Source: Paenibacillus sp. Root444D2
GTDB taxonomy: Bacteria > Bacillota > Bacilli > Paenibacillales > NBRC-103111
Reading direction: 5' to 3'
NCBI RefSeq assembly: GCF_001426375.1
Contig: NZ_LMEO01000008.1
Span: 19,683-83,682 of the forward strand
DNA: 64,000 nucleotides
Shown here: piece by piece, positions 33,811-41,910 of the stretch
Layout: each line of letters begins with the position of its first letter
How positions within the stretch are numbered: the first letter of the stretch is position 1
Program-made: the position numbers and the translations under genes
Notes under the pieces: generated by a model
Database searches by the model: none
What the model saw: only the letters and a program-made list of their open reading frames with translations
Told to the model about the DNA's origin: nothing

Positions 33811-34758
33811 ATGATTATCCGACTCGGATTTGTGTCTATAGCAATGGCGATTTTTAATAATACCCCTAGCTCCACTTTTACATATAAGCTCTTCTCTGAG
33901 CGCCCTCGTGAGGAAGCTATGCTTCGAGCCATCGAGATCGGACGCAAAAATCTCGAGGCGACTCAGCGGATTCTATACTATAATGCCGCTCATGGCATTC
34001 GCTTATTTCGTCTATCGTCATCGCTCATTCCACTAGCTACGCACCCAGATGTTCAGATTGATGTGGCCACCGAATATAAAGATGAGCTTCGAAAGCTCGG
34101 CGATTTCGCCAACACGCAGGGAATCCGACTAAGTATGCATCCTAACCAATTCACGCTGCTAAATGGTAGCGATTCAGTCGTGGAGGCTGCTGTAAGAGAC
34201 TTGTCCTATCACGCGGCGATTTTGGATGGGATGGGACTTGATGAGTCAGCCATCATCAATATCCATGTTGGCGGTGTGTATGGAGATAAAGATGCCGCCA
34301 CGGAGCGGCTATTTACTAAGATCTCTGAAGTGCCCGAGCAGGCCATGCGGCGTCTTACATTTGAGAATGACGATAAAACTTACACATTAGCGGAAACGCT
34401 GGCCGTGAGCAAAAGGCTGCGGCGCCCCTGCATGCTGGATTTGCATCATGATTGGTGCAACCCATCCATGTCTTCCCCCATCGAACTACTGCCAGACATC
34501 GCTAAGACCTGGGGCGATATTCCGATGAAAATTCACGTCTCCTCGCCAAAGGATGCGAAAGAGTTCCGATCTCATTCTGACTACATTGAGCCCGATCAGC
34601 TCATCCCATTTCTGAAAAGCTGCAAGGAGGCAGGCCTCCCCCGCATTGATGTCATGATTGAAGCCAAAATGAAGGATCTAGCCTTGTTCCGGCTGGCGGA
34701 GCAGCTTGGAAAAATTCGCGGCGTGAAGCGAGTGGATGGCGGCGTTTTGACGTGGTAG
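33811..34758 (+). CDS. uvsE: UV damage endonuclease
   Basis: A 315-residue UvdE/UvsE-family enzyme, a TIM-barrel metal-dependent endonuclease that nicks DNA 5' to cyclobutane dimers and 6-4 photoproducts. Metal ligand stretches are visible: RLSMHPNQFTLLN, INIHVGGVYGDK, LTFENDDKTY, LDLHHDWCNPS and the late IEAKMKD. Length matches bacterial members. GGAGG lies close before the ATG. It is alone in its transcript, with a shared terminator downstream. It offers an excision route independent of UvrABC and is common in spore formers. Confidence 0.95.
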   Translation: MIIRLGFVSIAMAIFNNTPSSTFTYKLFSERPREEAMLRAIEIGRKNLEATQRILYYNAAHGIRLFRLSSSLIPLATHPDVQIDVATEYKDELRKLGDFANTQGIRLSMHPNQFTLLNGSDSVVEAAVRDLSYHAAILDGMGLDESAIINIHVGGVYGDKDAATERLFTKISEVPEQAMRRLTFENDDKTYTLAETLAVSKRLRRPCMLDLHHDWCNPSMSSPIELLPDIAKTWGDIPMKIHVSSPKDAKEFRSHSDYIEPDQLIPFLKSCKEAGLPRIDVMIEAKMKDLALFRLAEQLGKIRGVKRVDGGVLTW

Positions 34759-34762
34759 AACA

Positions 34763-34799
34763 AAAAACCGTTTCTGACCGGATATCAGAAGCGGTTTTT
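34763..34799. terminator. Bidirectional terminator
   Basis: AAAAACCG-TTTCTGA pairs with TCAGAAG-CGGTTTTT around a short loop, between the convergent uvsE and yihY-type genes. Confidence 0.9.
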
Positions 34800-35648
34800 A
34801 TTCGTTGTTGTATCCTTTTTATCCAACGGAACTGTATGAATCTGGCTCTTCACATGCCTTATCGCATTAATTTCACCGCCGATGATAATGATGAGCGCCG
34901 AAATATAGAACCACGTCATGAGCACGATGATCCCCCCGACACTGCCGTAAGTGGCGCTGTAGTTGGTGAAGTTATTGACATAGAAGGAGAAACCGAAGGA
35001 TGTTAATTGCCACCCAGCTGCCGCGAATATCGCTCCGGGAAGGACACTTTTGCAGGTTAGACAAGTATTGGGGGCTATATAGTAAATGCCGATGAAAACC
35101 ACAAACACGATGACAAAGTTCACAATCCAGCGCAGGTTGTTCCACAAACCTACATGCTTCGCTGAAATCGAAATGTTGGCAAGTGTCCAATCCCCAATCC
35201 AATGGCCAAACACACTGAGCAGCAGCGCTGAAGCGATGACAATGAGCATGCCCAGCGTCAGCATCACGGCTAGCAAGCGAGAGTGAATGAAGCTTTTGCG
35301 CTCCGGCAAACCGTACGCTTTATTAACGGCAATGACGATCGCATTCATCGCTGCGCTGGCACTCATCAGGGCCAATATGATCCCGAAGGAAAGTGCGCCT
35401 CCTCTTTTCACATCAAGCAGATTGCTAAGCGTTTCCTCAAGCCAACCAGCGACAGCCCCCGGTATATATTCTTTAATAAGCCCCATGACATCATCCGAGG
35501 AGAACGGCAAATACCCCAACAAACTCAGAATAAATAGCAGAAAGGGGAACAGGGATAGCAGAAAATAGTAGGCACATTGGGCAGCAAGCCCTGTGGCATC
35601 GTGCTTTTCGAACTGATTCCAAAGCAATTTAAAGTAAGATATCCCCAT
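34785..35648 (-). CDS. YihY/BrkB-family membrane protein
   Basis: A 287-residue inner-membrane protein with about six helices. AAQCAYYFLLSLFPFLLFILSLLGYLP at the start and GSVGGIIVLMTWFYISALIIIIGGEINA at the end are the YihY/BrkB signatures. The family was once mis-called ribonuclease BN; a transport or envelope role is more likely, but it is not established. It is divergent from the helicase gene and its stop lies inside the shared terminator. Confidence 0.9.
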   Translation of the reverse strand: MGISYFKLLWNQFEKHDATGLAAQCAYYFLLSLFPFLLFILSLLGYLPFSSDDVMGLIKEYIPGAVAGWLEETLSNLLDVKRGGALSFGIILALMSASAAMNAIVIAVNKAYGLPERKSFIHSRLLAVMLTLGMLIVIASALLLSVFGHWIGDWTLANISISAKHVGLWNNLRWIVNFVIVFVVFIGIYYIAPNTCLTCKSVLPGAIFAAAGWQLTSFGFSFYVNNFTNYSATYGSVGGIIVLMTWFYISALIIIIGGEINAIRHVKSQIHTVPLDKKDTTTNKNRF

Positions 35649-35708
35649 ATGTATATAGGTCCTTTCATCGGTCTATAAATGTGATAGAATAGGTAGTCCA
35701 CTATTGCT

Positions 35709-38039
35709 ATGAAACAGGTGATGATTTTGACTTCTCTTTCTATTTACCCTACACCATTAGGTACGAAACAAACCACGGAGCGACCTATCCCGCATGCGCG
35801 TATGGCGCTTTTAACGAATAGTTCCAATTTTGTGTCCGATGCCGATCGTGACGCTTATTTTTTCCGCGATTTGGAAAGCCATCAGATTCTGTTGAATGAA
35901 GCGCAGGTTCAGGCTGTGCGCCACTTCAAAGGTCCCTTACTTACCCTGGCGGGAGCCGGTTCCGGCAAGACAACTGTTCTGGTGTGCCGAGTGGCTTATT
36001 TATTGCGTGTCCACCGGGTCCATCCGTCGAATTTGTTATTGATTACTTTCTCGAAAAAGGCTGCCGAAGAGATGCGGGAACGCCTCACGTCTATGCCGGG
36101 TCTTGATCATAGTATAACCAATACGATGCAGGTGCGGACATTTCATGCTTTTTGCCTAAGATTACTGCGAATGAACGGATTACAACAAGAGATTCTGAGT
36201 GATGGCCGCTATCAGCAAATCGTCTTCAAGCGCATCATGCTAAGCATGGGGCTGCAGGATACATACCAACCCGAAGTGCTCATTTCCTTGCTTTCCTCTT
36301 ATAAAATGCAGTTGATCGAGGTCGAAGACCTTCCTGAAGGAACGGAAGAAGACAAAGAAGTAAAGCGGATTTTCATGCAGTATGAGCAGTGGAAAATGGA
36401 ACAGCAGAAGATTGATTTTGATGATATTTTAATCAAAGCCTACCACTTATTGCGGCAAAACACCGATGTCCTGCGCTCGCTGCAGCGAAAGTTCACTTAT
36501 ATTAGTGTCGATGAGTTTCAGGATACGAATACCGTGCAATACGAAATCATTCAAATGATTGCAAAGGACCACGAGAATTTGATGGTCGTTGGTGATGATG
36601 ACCAGACGATTTATTCGTTTAATGGTGCGCGAAATGAATTTATTCTACAGTTTCATGAGCAGTATCCTGCTGCCAAGACGGTCACTCTTGATATTAATTA
36701 CCGCTCTACTTCAAGCATCGTCGGTTTGGGAAATGCGATCATCAAACATAATATACAGCGGAAGTCGAAGACCCTCCTCGCCACGAAGGAAAGTGATCGG
36801 AAGCCGCAATATGTGAAACCTATGAATAGCGATGACGAGGCTGATTGGTTAATTAACGATCTTCGGATTAAAGTAGCCGAGGGCGGCAGTCAGTATGGCG
36901 ATTTCGCTATTCTGTATCGGACAGCCAGCAACAGTCGGGCGATTATCGAGCAGTTGATTCTTCATAATTTGCCTTTTGTGGATTACGGAAGCAACGACTC
37001 CTTCTACGATCAGTGGATGGTGAAACCGATTATCGATCACTTAAGGCTTGCTCATGAGCGGCGTAATTTCGAGGCTATAGAAGGTGTCCTCCCTTCATTA
37101 TATATAGGACGAGACCAGGGCATGCGGATTATTCAAGATCAGGAAGCGATTCAGGCGAAAAAGTGGCCGCTTATCCACCTGCTCGGTCTGCCTCAGCTGA
37201 AAGATTTTCAGAAAGAAAAGCTCAAAAGCCGCATCCGTCTTATTAAGTCGCTTGCTGACATGAAGCCTTTGGATGCCGTTCAGGCGATTCGCAAGGATTT
37301 CTACGATACTTTCCTAGAGACGAACAAGCGCAGCAAGCTGACGAGTCATAGGGAAATGCTGAAGGAAACGCTGGACGAGCTGGAATCTTCGGCCAAGCGG
37401 TTCGATAGCGTGGAGCAATTTCTTTATTTTATCCATGAGGTCGCGGAAAAACGCACCGAAATGAGTCGGCTCCAAAAAGAACAATTTGCGAATAAAATTT
37501 CGCTCATGACAATTCATAAATCGAAGGGACTGGAGTTCCCGATCGTGTACTTGCTCTGTGCGATTGAGGGCAATCTGCCGCATAGCTCGGCACTCGACGC
37601 CGGCCATCTGGACGATGTGAAGATGGCTGGGGTTACGGGGCGCGACAAGGGAACCGCCGCGCTGGAGGAAGAACGGCGACTCGCCTACGTCGCCGTCACG
37701 CGCGCCAAGGCCGAGCTGCTGATCAGCTCGCCGGCGTTTTATCGCGGGAAGAAGGCGGAGCCTTCCCGTTTCCTGCTGTCCGCGTTCCCTGGCGCGGACC
37801 CTGTTGTCAGCCGCGAACCTGCTGCGGCTGCGGGTTCTGCAGCGGCGCGGCGCCCGGCCGCTGCAGGGAAACCCGCCGCCGCGACTGAGCGGGTCGCGGC
37901 GTGGATCTGCGAGCAGGCCGGCTGCAAGGCCTGGTCACGCATCTCTTCGCCGCAGGAAGCGAAGCTTGCGGCGAAGGCGTGCCCCTTGTGCAGCGCAGCG
38001 ATGGTCAAGGGCAGCCGGATGGTTACGCTCACTCGTTAG
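35709..38039 (+). CDS. UvrD/PcrA-like DNA helicase with zinc-ribbon tail
   Basis: A 776-residue superfamily 1A helicase. Motifs in order: LAGAGSGKTT (Walker A, about residue 80), VDEFQDTN (Walker B, about 264), GDDDQTIYSFNGA, LDINYRST, TIHKSKGLEF and YVAVTRAKAEL. It resembles Bacillus YjcD more than PcrA in layout. After residue about 690 comes an Ala/Arg/Pro-rich low-complexity linker, then a C-terminal segment with ICEQAGC and CPLC that could bind zinc. The 3' 400 bp are much richer in G+C than the rest. The start is uncertain: the ATG at 35709 has no strong ribosome site, and 35721 is a nearby alternative. It probably acts in repair or recombination. Confidence 0.92.
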   Translation: MKQVMILTSLSIYPTPLGTKQTTERPIPHARMALLTNSSNFVSDADRDAYFFRDLESHQILLNEAQVQAVRHFKGPLLTLAGAGSGKTTVLVCRVAYLLRVHRVHPSNLLLITFSKKAAEEMRERLTSMPGLDHSITNTMQVRTFHAFCLRLLRMNGLQQEILSDGRYQQIVFKRIMLSMGLQDTYQPEVLISLLSSYKMQLIEVEDLPEGTEEDKEVKRIFMQYEQWKMEQQKIDFDDILIKAYHLLRQNTDVLRSLQRKFTYISVDEFQDTNTVQYEIIQMIAKDHENLMVVGDDDQTIYSFNGARNEFILQFHEQYPAAKTVTLDINYRSTSSIVGLGNAIIKHNIQRKSKTLLATKESDRKPQYVKPMNSDDEADWLINDLRIKVAEGGSQYGDFAILYRTASNSRAIIEQLILHNLPFVDYGSNDSFYDQWMVKPIIDHLRLAHERRNFEAIEGVLPSLYIGRDQGMRIIQDQEAIQAKKWPLIHLLGLPQLKDFQKEKLKSRIRLIKSLADMKPLDAVQAIRKDFYDTFLETNKRSKLTSHREMLKETLDELESSAKRFDSVEQFLYFIHEVAEKRTEMSRLQKEQFANKISLMTIHKSKGLEFPIVYLLCAIEGNLPHSSALDAGHLDDVKMAGVTGRDKGTAALEEERRLAYVAVTRAKAELLISSPAFYRGKKAEPSRFLLSAFPGADPVVSREPAAAAGSAAARRPAAAGKPAAATERVAAWICEQAGCKAWSRISSPQEAKLAAKACPLCSAAMVKGSRMVTLTR

Positions 38040-38304
38040 CCGAGCATAGCCTGCATGCTTCTAAATGCTGGTAGAATACACCCGCATCTGTTGGGGGGGA
38101 TTACCTAGGCTGCAGATATTAGCAAGGATTCACATTGAAACAAAAAAACGCCTTCGGCCGCCTTGAGTGAGAATGTTCGTAAAATAGATGCAAATCAAGT
38201 ACTCCCAAAACGAATATTTTGAAACATTCATTAACCATGCAAAGTTGTACTTTGTACAACTTTACGCAAGCTAATCCATGTTTTCCAGGCGAATGTTGCA
38301 TAAA

Positions 38305-38427
38305 ATACATCAATTTCAGCCAAAAGTAGCTCTATAGCAGGGAAATAGGTTAAATTGTTGCACCAAATACAACAATCCTTAGCCTACCCATAAGAAACCA
38401 AGGAAATTGTTGTACGTTGTACAACTT
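38305..38427 (+). repeat. Dispersed TTGTTGTAC element, copy C
   Basis: Collinear with copies A and B, more diverged at its left end (ATACATCAATTTCAGCC). The central dyad is partly degraded (ATTGTTGCA...TACAACAAT), but the right end GTTGTACGTTGTACAACTT is identical to copy A. Confidence 0.8.
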
Positions 38428-38589
38428 GCCTTCCTATTTTCCCAAATCTCATGGCCCTTAGGTCCATTCAGCTTCAAAGAAAAACCTAGTCACCTACCCA
38501 GCCGAAAACATGTATGCATCCACACTCTCACTCGGCTCAGCTAAACATGCTAAATAGGGGGTAAGCTTCACCTTACCCCTTAACTTAAT

Positions 38590-38627
38590 AAGAGCAGCAA
38601 TCCCTAGTGGGAATGCTGCTCTTTTTT
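38590..38627. terminator. Terminator next to tpx
   Basis: AAGAGCAGCA-TTCCC type stem: AAGAGCAGCAATCCC pairs with GGGAATGCTGCTCTT with one mismatch, followed by six T on the plus strand and a weaker T run on the minus strand, 4 bp beyond the tpx stop. Confidence 0.8.
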
Positions 38628-38630
38628 CAG

Positions 38631-39155
38631 TTACACAAGTTCCTTCATAGCCTCTAAAGCCGCATCATAATTCGGATGCTCCTTCATTTCCGTTAAATAC
38701 TCCACATAACGAACCGTATTGTTCTCATCCAAGATGAATATCGCACGCTGATCGAGCTGAATCTCTTTAATCAAAACGCCATACGCTTGGCCGAATGCGC
38801 GGCTTTTATAATCAGATAAGGTTACAACTTTATCAATGCCTGCAGCCCCGCAGAAACGACTCAGTGCAAAAGGAAGATCCACCGAGATTGTCAAAATGAC
38901 GACATTATCTCCTAGCTTATCTGCTTCCACATTGAAACGACGCGTCTGTGCATCGCATGTACCTGTGTCCACGGAAGGGACCACCGAAATTAGCTTCACT
39001 TTACCTGCATAATCGGATAGGCTTACCTCTGTCATCAAATCCTTATTAACCTTAAAATCTGGCGCTTGATCCCCTACCTTGATCTCCGGTCCTAGCAAAG
39101 TAACTGGATTCCCTCCTACCGTTGCTACCCCTGTGCGTTCTTGTACCTGTGTCAT
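38631..39155 (-). CDS. tpx: Thiol peroxidase
   Basis: A 174-residue atypical two-cysteine peroxiredoxin. The peroxidatic cysteine is in SVDTGTCDAQTRRFN and the resolving cysteine in SRFCGAAG. It reduces hydrogen peroxide and alkyl peroxides in the cytoplasm and is regenerated by thioredoxin. It is the last gene of a trxB-trxA-tpx unit, 52 bp after trxA, so its reductant supply is co-encoded. AGGAGG lies 9 bases before the start. Confidence 0.95.
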   Translation of the reverse strand: MTQVQERTGVATVGGNPVTLLGPEIKVGDQAPDFKVNKDLMTEVSLSDYAGKVKLISVVPSVDTGTCDAQTRRFNVEADKLGDNVVILTISVDLPFALSRFCGAAGIDKVVTLSDYKSRAFGQAYGVLIKEIQLDQRAIFILDENNTVRYVEYLTEMKEHPNYDAALEAMKELV

Positions 39156-39207
39156 ATTCGTATTCCTCCTGTGATTTTATATGTTTTCACACATTAGATT
39201 CATTGCT

Positions 39208-39519
39208 TTATGCTTTCTCAATTACCGCTTTCAGCTTCTCTTTGGGTTGTACCCCAACCATCTGATCAACCAATTGACCATCCTTGAATACGAGCAGTGT
39301 AGGGATACTCATGACGTTATATTTGGAAGCGGATTCTGGGTTATCATCCACGTTGATTTTTACGATCTTGGCTGCATCGCCGATCTCAGCTGATAGTTCA
39401 TCTAGGATGGGAGCGATTATTTTACAAGGTCCGCACCAAGGGGCCCAAAAATCTACGAGTACAATACCCGCTTCAATTTCATTGTTAAATGTGGCATCGG
39501 AAATTTGTTTAACTGACAT
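39208..39519 (-). CDS. trxA: Thioredoxin
   Basis: A 103-residue thioredoxin with active site FWAPWCGPCK and the cis-proline loop MSIPTLLVF. It shuttles electrons from thioredoxin reductase, encoded 39 bp upstream, to target proteins including the Tpx encoded downstream. The ribosome site AGGAGG is 8 bases from the ATG. Confidence 0.96.
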   Translation of the reverse strand: MSVKQISDATFNNEIEAGIVLVDFWAPWCGPCKIIAPILDELSAEIGDAAKIVKINVDDNPESASKYNVMSIPTLLVFKDGQLVDQMVGVQPKEKLKAVIEKA

Positions 39520-39558
39520 GGCTAATTCCTCCTAAAGGTTCTTTTATTTTAAAAAGCA

Positions 39559-40488
39559 TTAAGCATGCTGTTCGGAAAGATATCGTTCACAATCCAGCGC
39601 CGCCATACAACCGCTTCCCGCCGAAGTAATTGCTTGGCGATAAATGCGATCCTGCACATCCCCACAAGCGAATACGCCAGGGACAGTCGTTTGTGAGGTT
39701 CCGGGAATGACCTGCAAATATCCGAGCTCGTCTGTTGGCAGTTGTCCGCCTAGGAACCCAGTATTCGGTGTATGCCCAATCGCTAGGAAAATACCATCTG
39801 CCTCCAGCAGCTCTTCCTCTCCGGTTACATTATTGAGCACCTTAAGTCCCGTTACTCCGAGAGGGCCAGCTACGACTTCAAGCGGTGTCCGATTGAGGCT
39901 CCAAGCCACTTTTTGATTGCCGCGGGCGTGATCCTGCATGATTTTCGATGCTTTCAGATCGTCACGACGATGCACAACGCGCACTTCGGAAGCGAATCGA
40001 GTCAAGAACTGCGCCTCTTCCATCGCTGTATCCCCGCCGCCAATCACGATAATTTTCTTATTTCTAAAGAAAAATCCATCACAAGTTGCACAGGTGCTAA
40101 CGCCTTTCCCAATATTGTCGGATTCACCGGCGATGCCTAGTTTCTTGGCCGTTGCTCCTGTGGAAATGATCAGCGAATCCGCCGTCAATTGAGCCCCGTC
40201 CTCTAAGAACAAGGTAAATGGACGTTTGGACATATCGACTTCTGTGACCCGGCCTGACTGAATCGTAGCGCCAAAACGCAACGCCTGTTTACGCATATTG
40301 TCCATCAACTCTGGTCCCGTGATGCCATCCGGGAATCCTGGGAAATTGTCTACTTCTGTGGTGGTCGTTAATTGGCCTCCAGGCTGTATACCTTCTATGA
40401 CTAAAGGCGACATGTTCGCCCTTGCAAGGTAAATCGCTGCGGTTAACCCCGCTGGTCCAGTTCCGATAATGATCGCTTTGTGATGCAT
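39559..40488 (-). CDS. trxB: Thioredoxin reductase
   Basis: A 309-residue flavoenzyme with FAD-binding GTGPAGLTAAIYLAR at the N-terminus, redox pair in CATCDGFFF (about residues 134-142) and NADPH-binding GGGDTAMEEA. It passes electrons from NADPH to TrxA. It is the first gene of the trxB-trxA-tpx operon and has a consensus promoter upstream. AAAGGAGG lies just before the ATG. Confidence 0.95.
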   Translation of the reverse strand: MHHKAIIIGTGPAGLTAAIYLARANMSPLVIEGIQPGGQLTTTTEVDNFPGFPDGITGPELMDNMRKQALRFGATIQSGRVTEVDMSKRPFTLFLEDGAQLTADSLIISTGATAKKLGIAGESDNIGKGVSTCATCDGFFFRNKKIIVIGGGDTAMEEAQFLTRFASEVRVVHRRDDLKASKIMQDHARGNQKVAWSLNRTPLEVVAGPLGVTGLKVLNNVTGEEELLEADGIFLAIGHTPNTGFLGGQLPTDELGYLQVIPGTSQTTVPGVFACGDVQDRIYRQAITSAGSGCMAALDCERYLSEQHA

Positions 40489-40573
40489 AGGAACGCCTCC
40501 TTTGATGCTGCATGTTAATTGTATGATTTCATTTGTTCGTTAGCAATTTAATTTGAAACAACTTTATGAATGA

Positions 40574-40620
40574 ATCATACCAATTCCATTCAACATTGTC
40601 AACAATTAATTTGTGCACAA
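40574..40620 (-). promoter_or_regulatory. trxB operon promoter with upstream palindrome
   Basis: On the minus strand TTGACA (40597-40602) and TATGAT (40574-40579) are 17 bp apart, a near-consensus vegetative promoter about 86 bp before trxB. TTGTGCACAA at 40611-40620 is a perfect palindrome just upstream of -35, flanked by AATTAAT and TTTAAAT, reminiscent of MarR/OhrR-type sites but not a firm match. Confidence 0.7.
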
Positions 40621-40824
40621 TTTAAATCGTTTAAAATCTTTTTCCGGTCCCTAAAAAAAGAAAAAGCCGCGACTAACGCTGTCGCAGCTTAAAATTTAGG
40701 TCGGGTCATAAATGGTAGATTAAGTATTAACCAAACGTTCAGTTAGCGTTCAACTTGTCTTCAGCATTGATAGGCATAATGGGATACAGAACGAATCAAG
40801 CAGAACAAGAAGGGAGTAAATAAT
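40621..40824. other. Intergenic stretch with orphan minus-strand terminator
   Basis: Together with 40489-40620 this makes a gap of about 330 bp. It holds a minus-strand terminator-like hairpin at 40654-40691 and, further right, short TTAACC and CGTTCA repeats (about 40737-40755) before the small membrane peptide gene. No other element is evident. Confidence 0.6.
40654..40691 (-). terminator. Orphan terminator hairpin
   Basis: On the minus strand AAGCTGCGAC-AGCGTTA-GTCGCGGCTT is followed by TTTCTTTTTTT. No minus-strand gene ends here: the next upstream one, at 41045, has its own terminator at 40983-41029. The hairpin may end an unannotated RNA or insulate trxB. Confidence 0.65.
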
Positions 40825-40962
40825 ATGAACACAAAAAAAGCAGATTACAAATGGGTATGGGTGTCTTCCCTATTGATGATAAGCCTGCTAGTCTACGTCA
40901 CTATATATCCACCTGTTTCAAAAAACGAAAGCGAAAAAACCGTGGCCAAAGTCAATATCTAA
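40825..40962 (+). CDS. 45-residue single-pass membrane peptide
   Basis: A short open frame starting MNTKKADYKWVWVSSLLMI with one predicted membrane helix (about residues 10-30) and a charged tail ending KVNI. GAAGGGAG lies 8 bases before the ATG, and a strong terminator follows within 30 bp, so the unit looks like a genuine transcribed gene. I do not recognise a family. The N-terminus would be cytoplasmic by the positive-inside rule. Confidence 0.7.
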   Translation: MNTKKADYKWVWVSSLLMISLLVYVTIYPPVSKNESEKTVAKVNI

Positions 40963-40982
40963 CCAAAAACGCATAATCCTCT

Positions 40983-41029
40983 AAAAAAGAACTCCTTAGC
41001 CTTGTACTATCTAGGCTAAGGAGTTTTCA
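40983..41029. terminator. Bidirectional terminator
   Basis: AACTCCTTAGCCT pairs perfectly with AGGCTAAGGAGTT around a ten-base loop, with T and A runs outside, between the small peptide gene and the convergent pdaA-type gene. Confidence 0.88.
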
Positions 41030-41044
41030 CTTTGTGCGGCTTAT

Positions 41045-41815
41045 TTAAGGCGTCCGGTTTTGCATCTCATCAAGACTCTTGAACTGGTAGCCCTTACTCT
41101 TCGCATCGTCGATGATTTTAGCCAGTGCCTCCGTGTTATCCTTGGACACCGAATGCAGCAAAATGACAGCACCTGGATGCAGCTGCGCCATCACATTTTT
41201 GTACGCATATTCCCAGCCCTTCTGACGCTTTGGCTCCCAATCGCGGTAAGCGACGGACCAAAATACGTTCGTATAGCCAAGCCCCTGACTAACGGCTAAC
41301 GATTGGCTATTAAATATCCCCCGCGGCGCGCGCAGATAGCGCATTTCCTTTTGTCCAGTGAGCGTGCTGACCTCATCTTTCACTTGATTCAGTTCTTTCT
41401 GGATGCGTTCTGCAGATATTTGACTCATATTCGGATGGCTCCAAGAATGGTTGCCGATCAAGTGGCCTTCCTGGGCCATCCGCTTCAGCAGTTCAGGCTC
41501 TGTCTTGATATAATGCCCCGTCACGAAGAAGATCGCAGGTACCTGTTTCTCTTTCAGCACATCCAAAATCTTACCGGTATAGCCCTGCTCATACCCATTA
41601 TCGAAGGTTAAGTACAATTCCTTGATAGCTGGATCTCCTGTGAAAATAGCCCCTCGCTGCTTCAAAAGAGCTTTGAAGCCTTCTTCATCAATCGACGGGG
41701 GCTGCCCGTTTACGCTTTTCTTAAACCCAAAGTGATAAGTGCCATCGGCAGACGCTATCGTCGCTTGCCCTAGCAGCATGGCGAGAACGATCGTCAGAAT
41801 TCGCATGTATTTCAC
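41045..41815 (-). CDS. pdaA: Muramic-lactam deacetylase, PdaA-like
   Basis: A 256-residue polysaccharide deacetylase with a signal peptide (about 1-23). LYLTFDNGYEQGYT has Asn in place of the usual second Asp of TFDDG, which is typical of PdaA, and GNHSWSHPN supplies the metal histidines. RAPRG and LLHSVSKDN are the other catalytic motifs. PdaA removes acetyl groups from N-acetylmuramic acid so that muramic lactam forms in spore cortex. The start is taken as GTG at 41815, because AAGGAG lies 13 bases upstream; the ATG at 41806 is further away. With the SleL-like gene at 4787 it indicates an endospore former. Confidence 0.93.
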   Translation of the reverse strand: MKYMRILTIVLAMLLGQATIASADGTYHFGFKKSVNGQPPSIDEEGFKALLKQRGAIFTGDPAIKELYLTFDNGYEQGYTGKILDVLKEKQVPAIFFVTGHYIKTEPELLKRMAQEGHLIGNHSWSHPNMSQISAERIQKELNQVKDEVSTLTGQKEMRYLRAPRGIFNSQSLAVSQGLGYTNVFWSVAYRDWEPKRQKGWEYAYKNVMAQLHPGAVILLHSVSKDNTEALAKIIDDAKSKGYQFKSLDEMQNRTP

Positions 41816-41910
41816 GGTTGAAGATTCACTCCTTGCCTTCTGTGGATTGGTTCAGTCAACAAGACTGTTACTAATATGCCACATGTTAGACGGAGATTAT
41901 GTGTTCTTTT

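Larger units (their letters stand above)
38040..38630. other. Intergenic region with repeat module
   Basis: No gene is supported. An inverted arm AAGTTGTACTTTGTACAACTT lies at about 38242-38262, just upstream of the dispersed element at 38305-38427. Then comes one copy of the 67-bp unit (about 38480-38545), then the tail CTAAACATGCTAAATAG at 38544-38560. The terminator 38590-38627 closes the region. The order element, unit, tail is the same as at 121-603. Confidence 0.7.
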
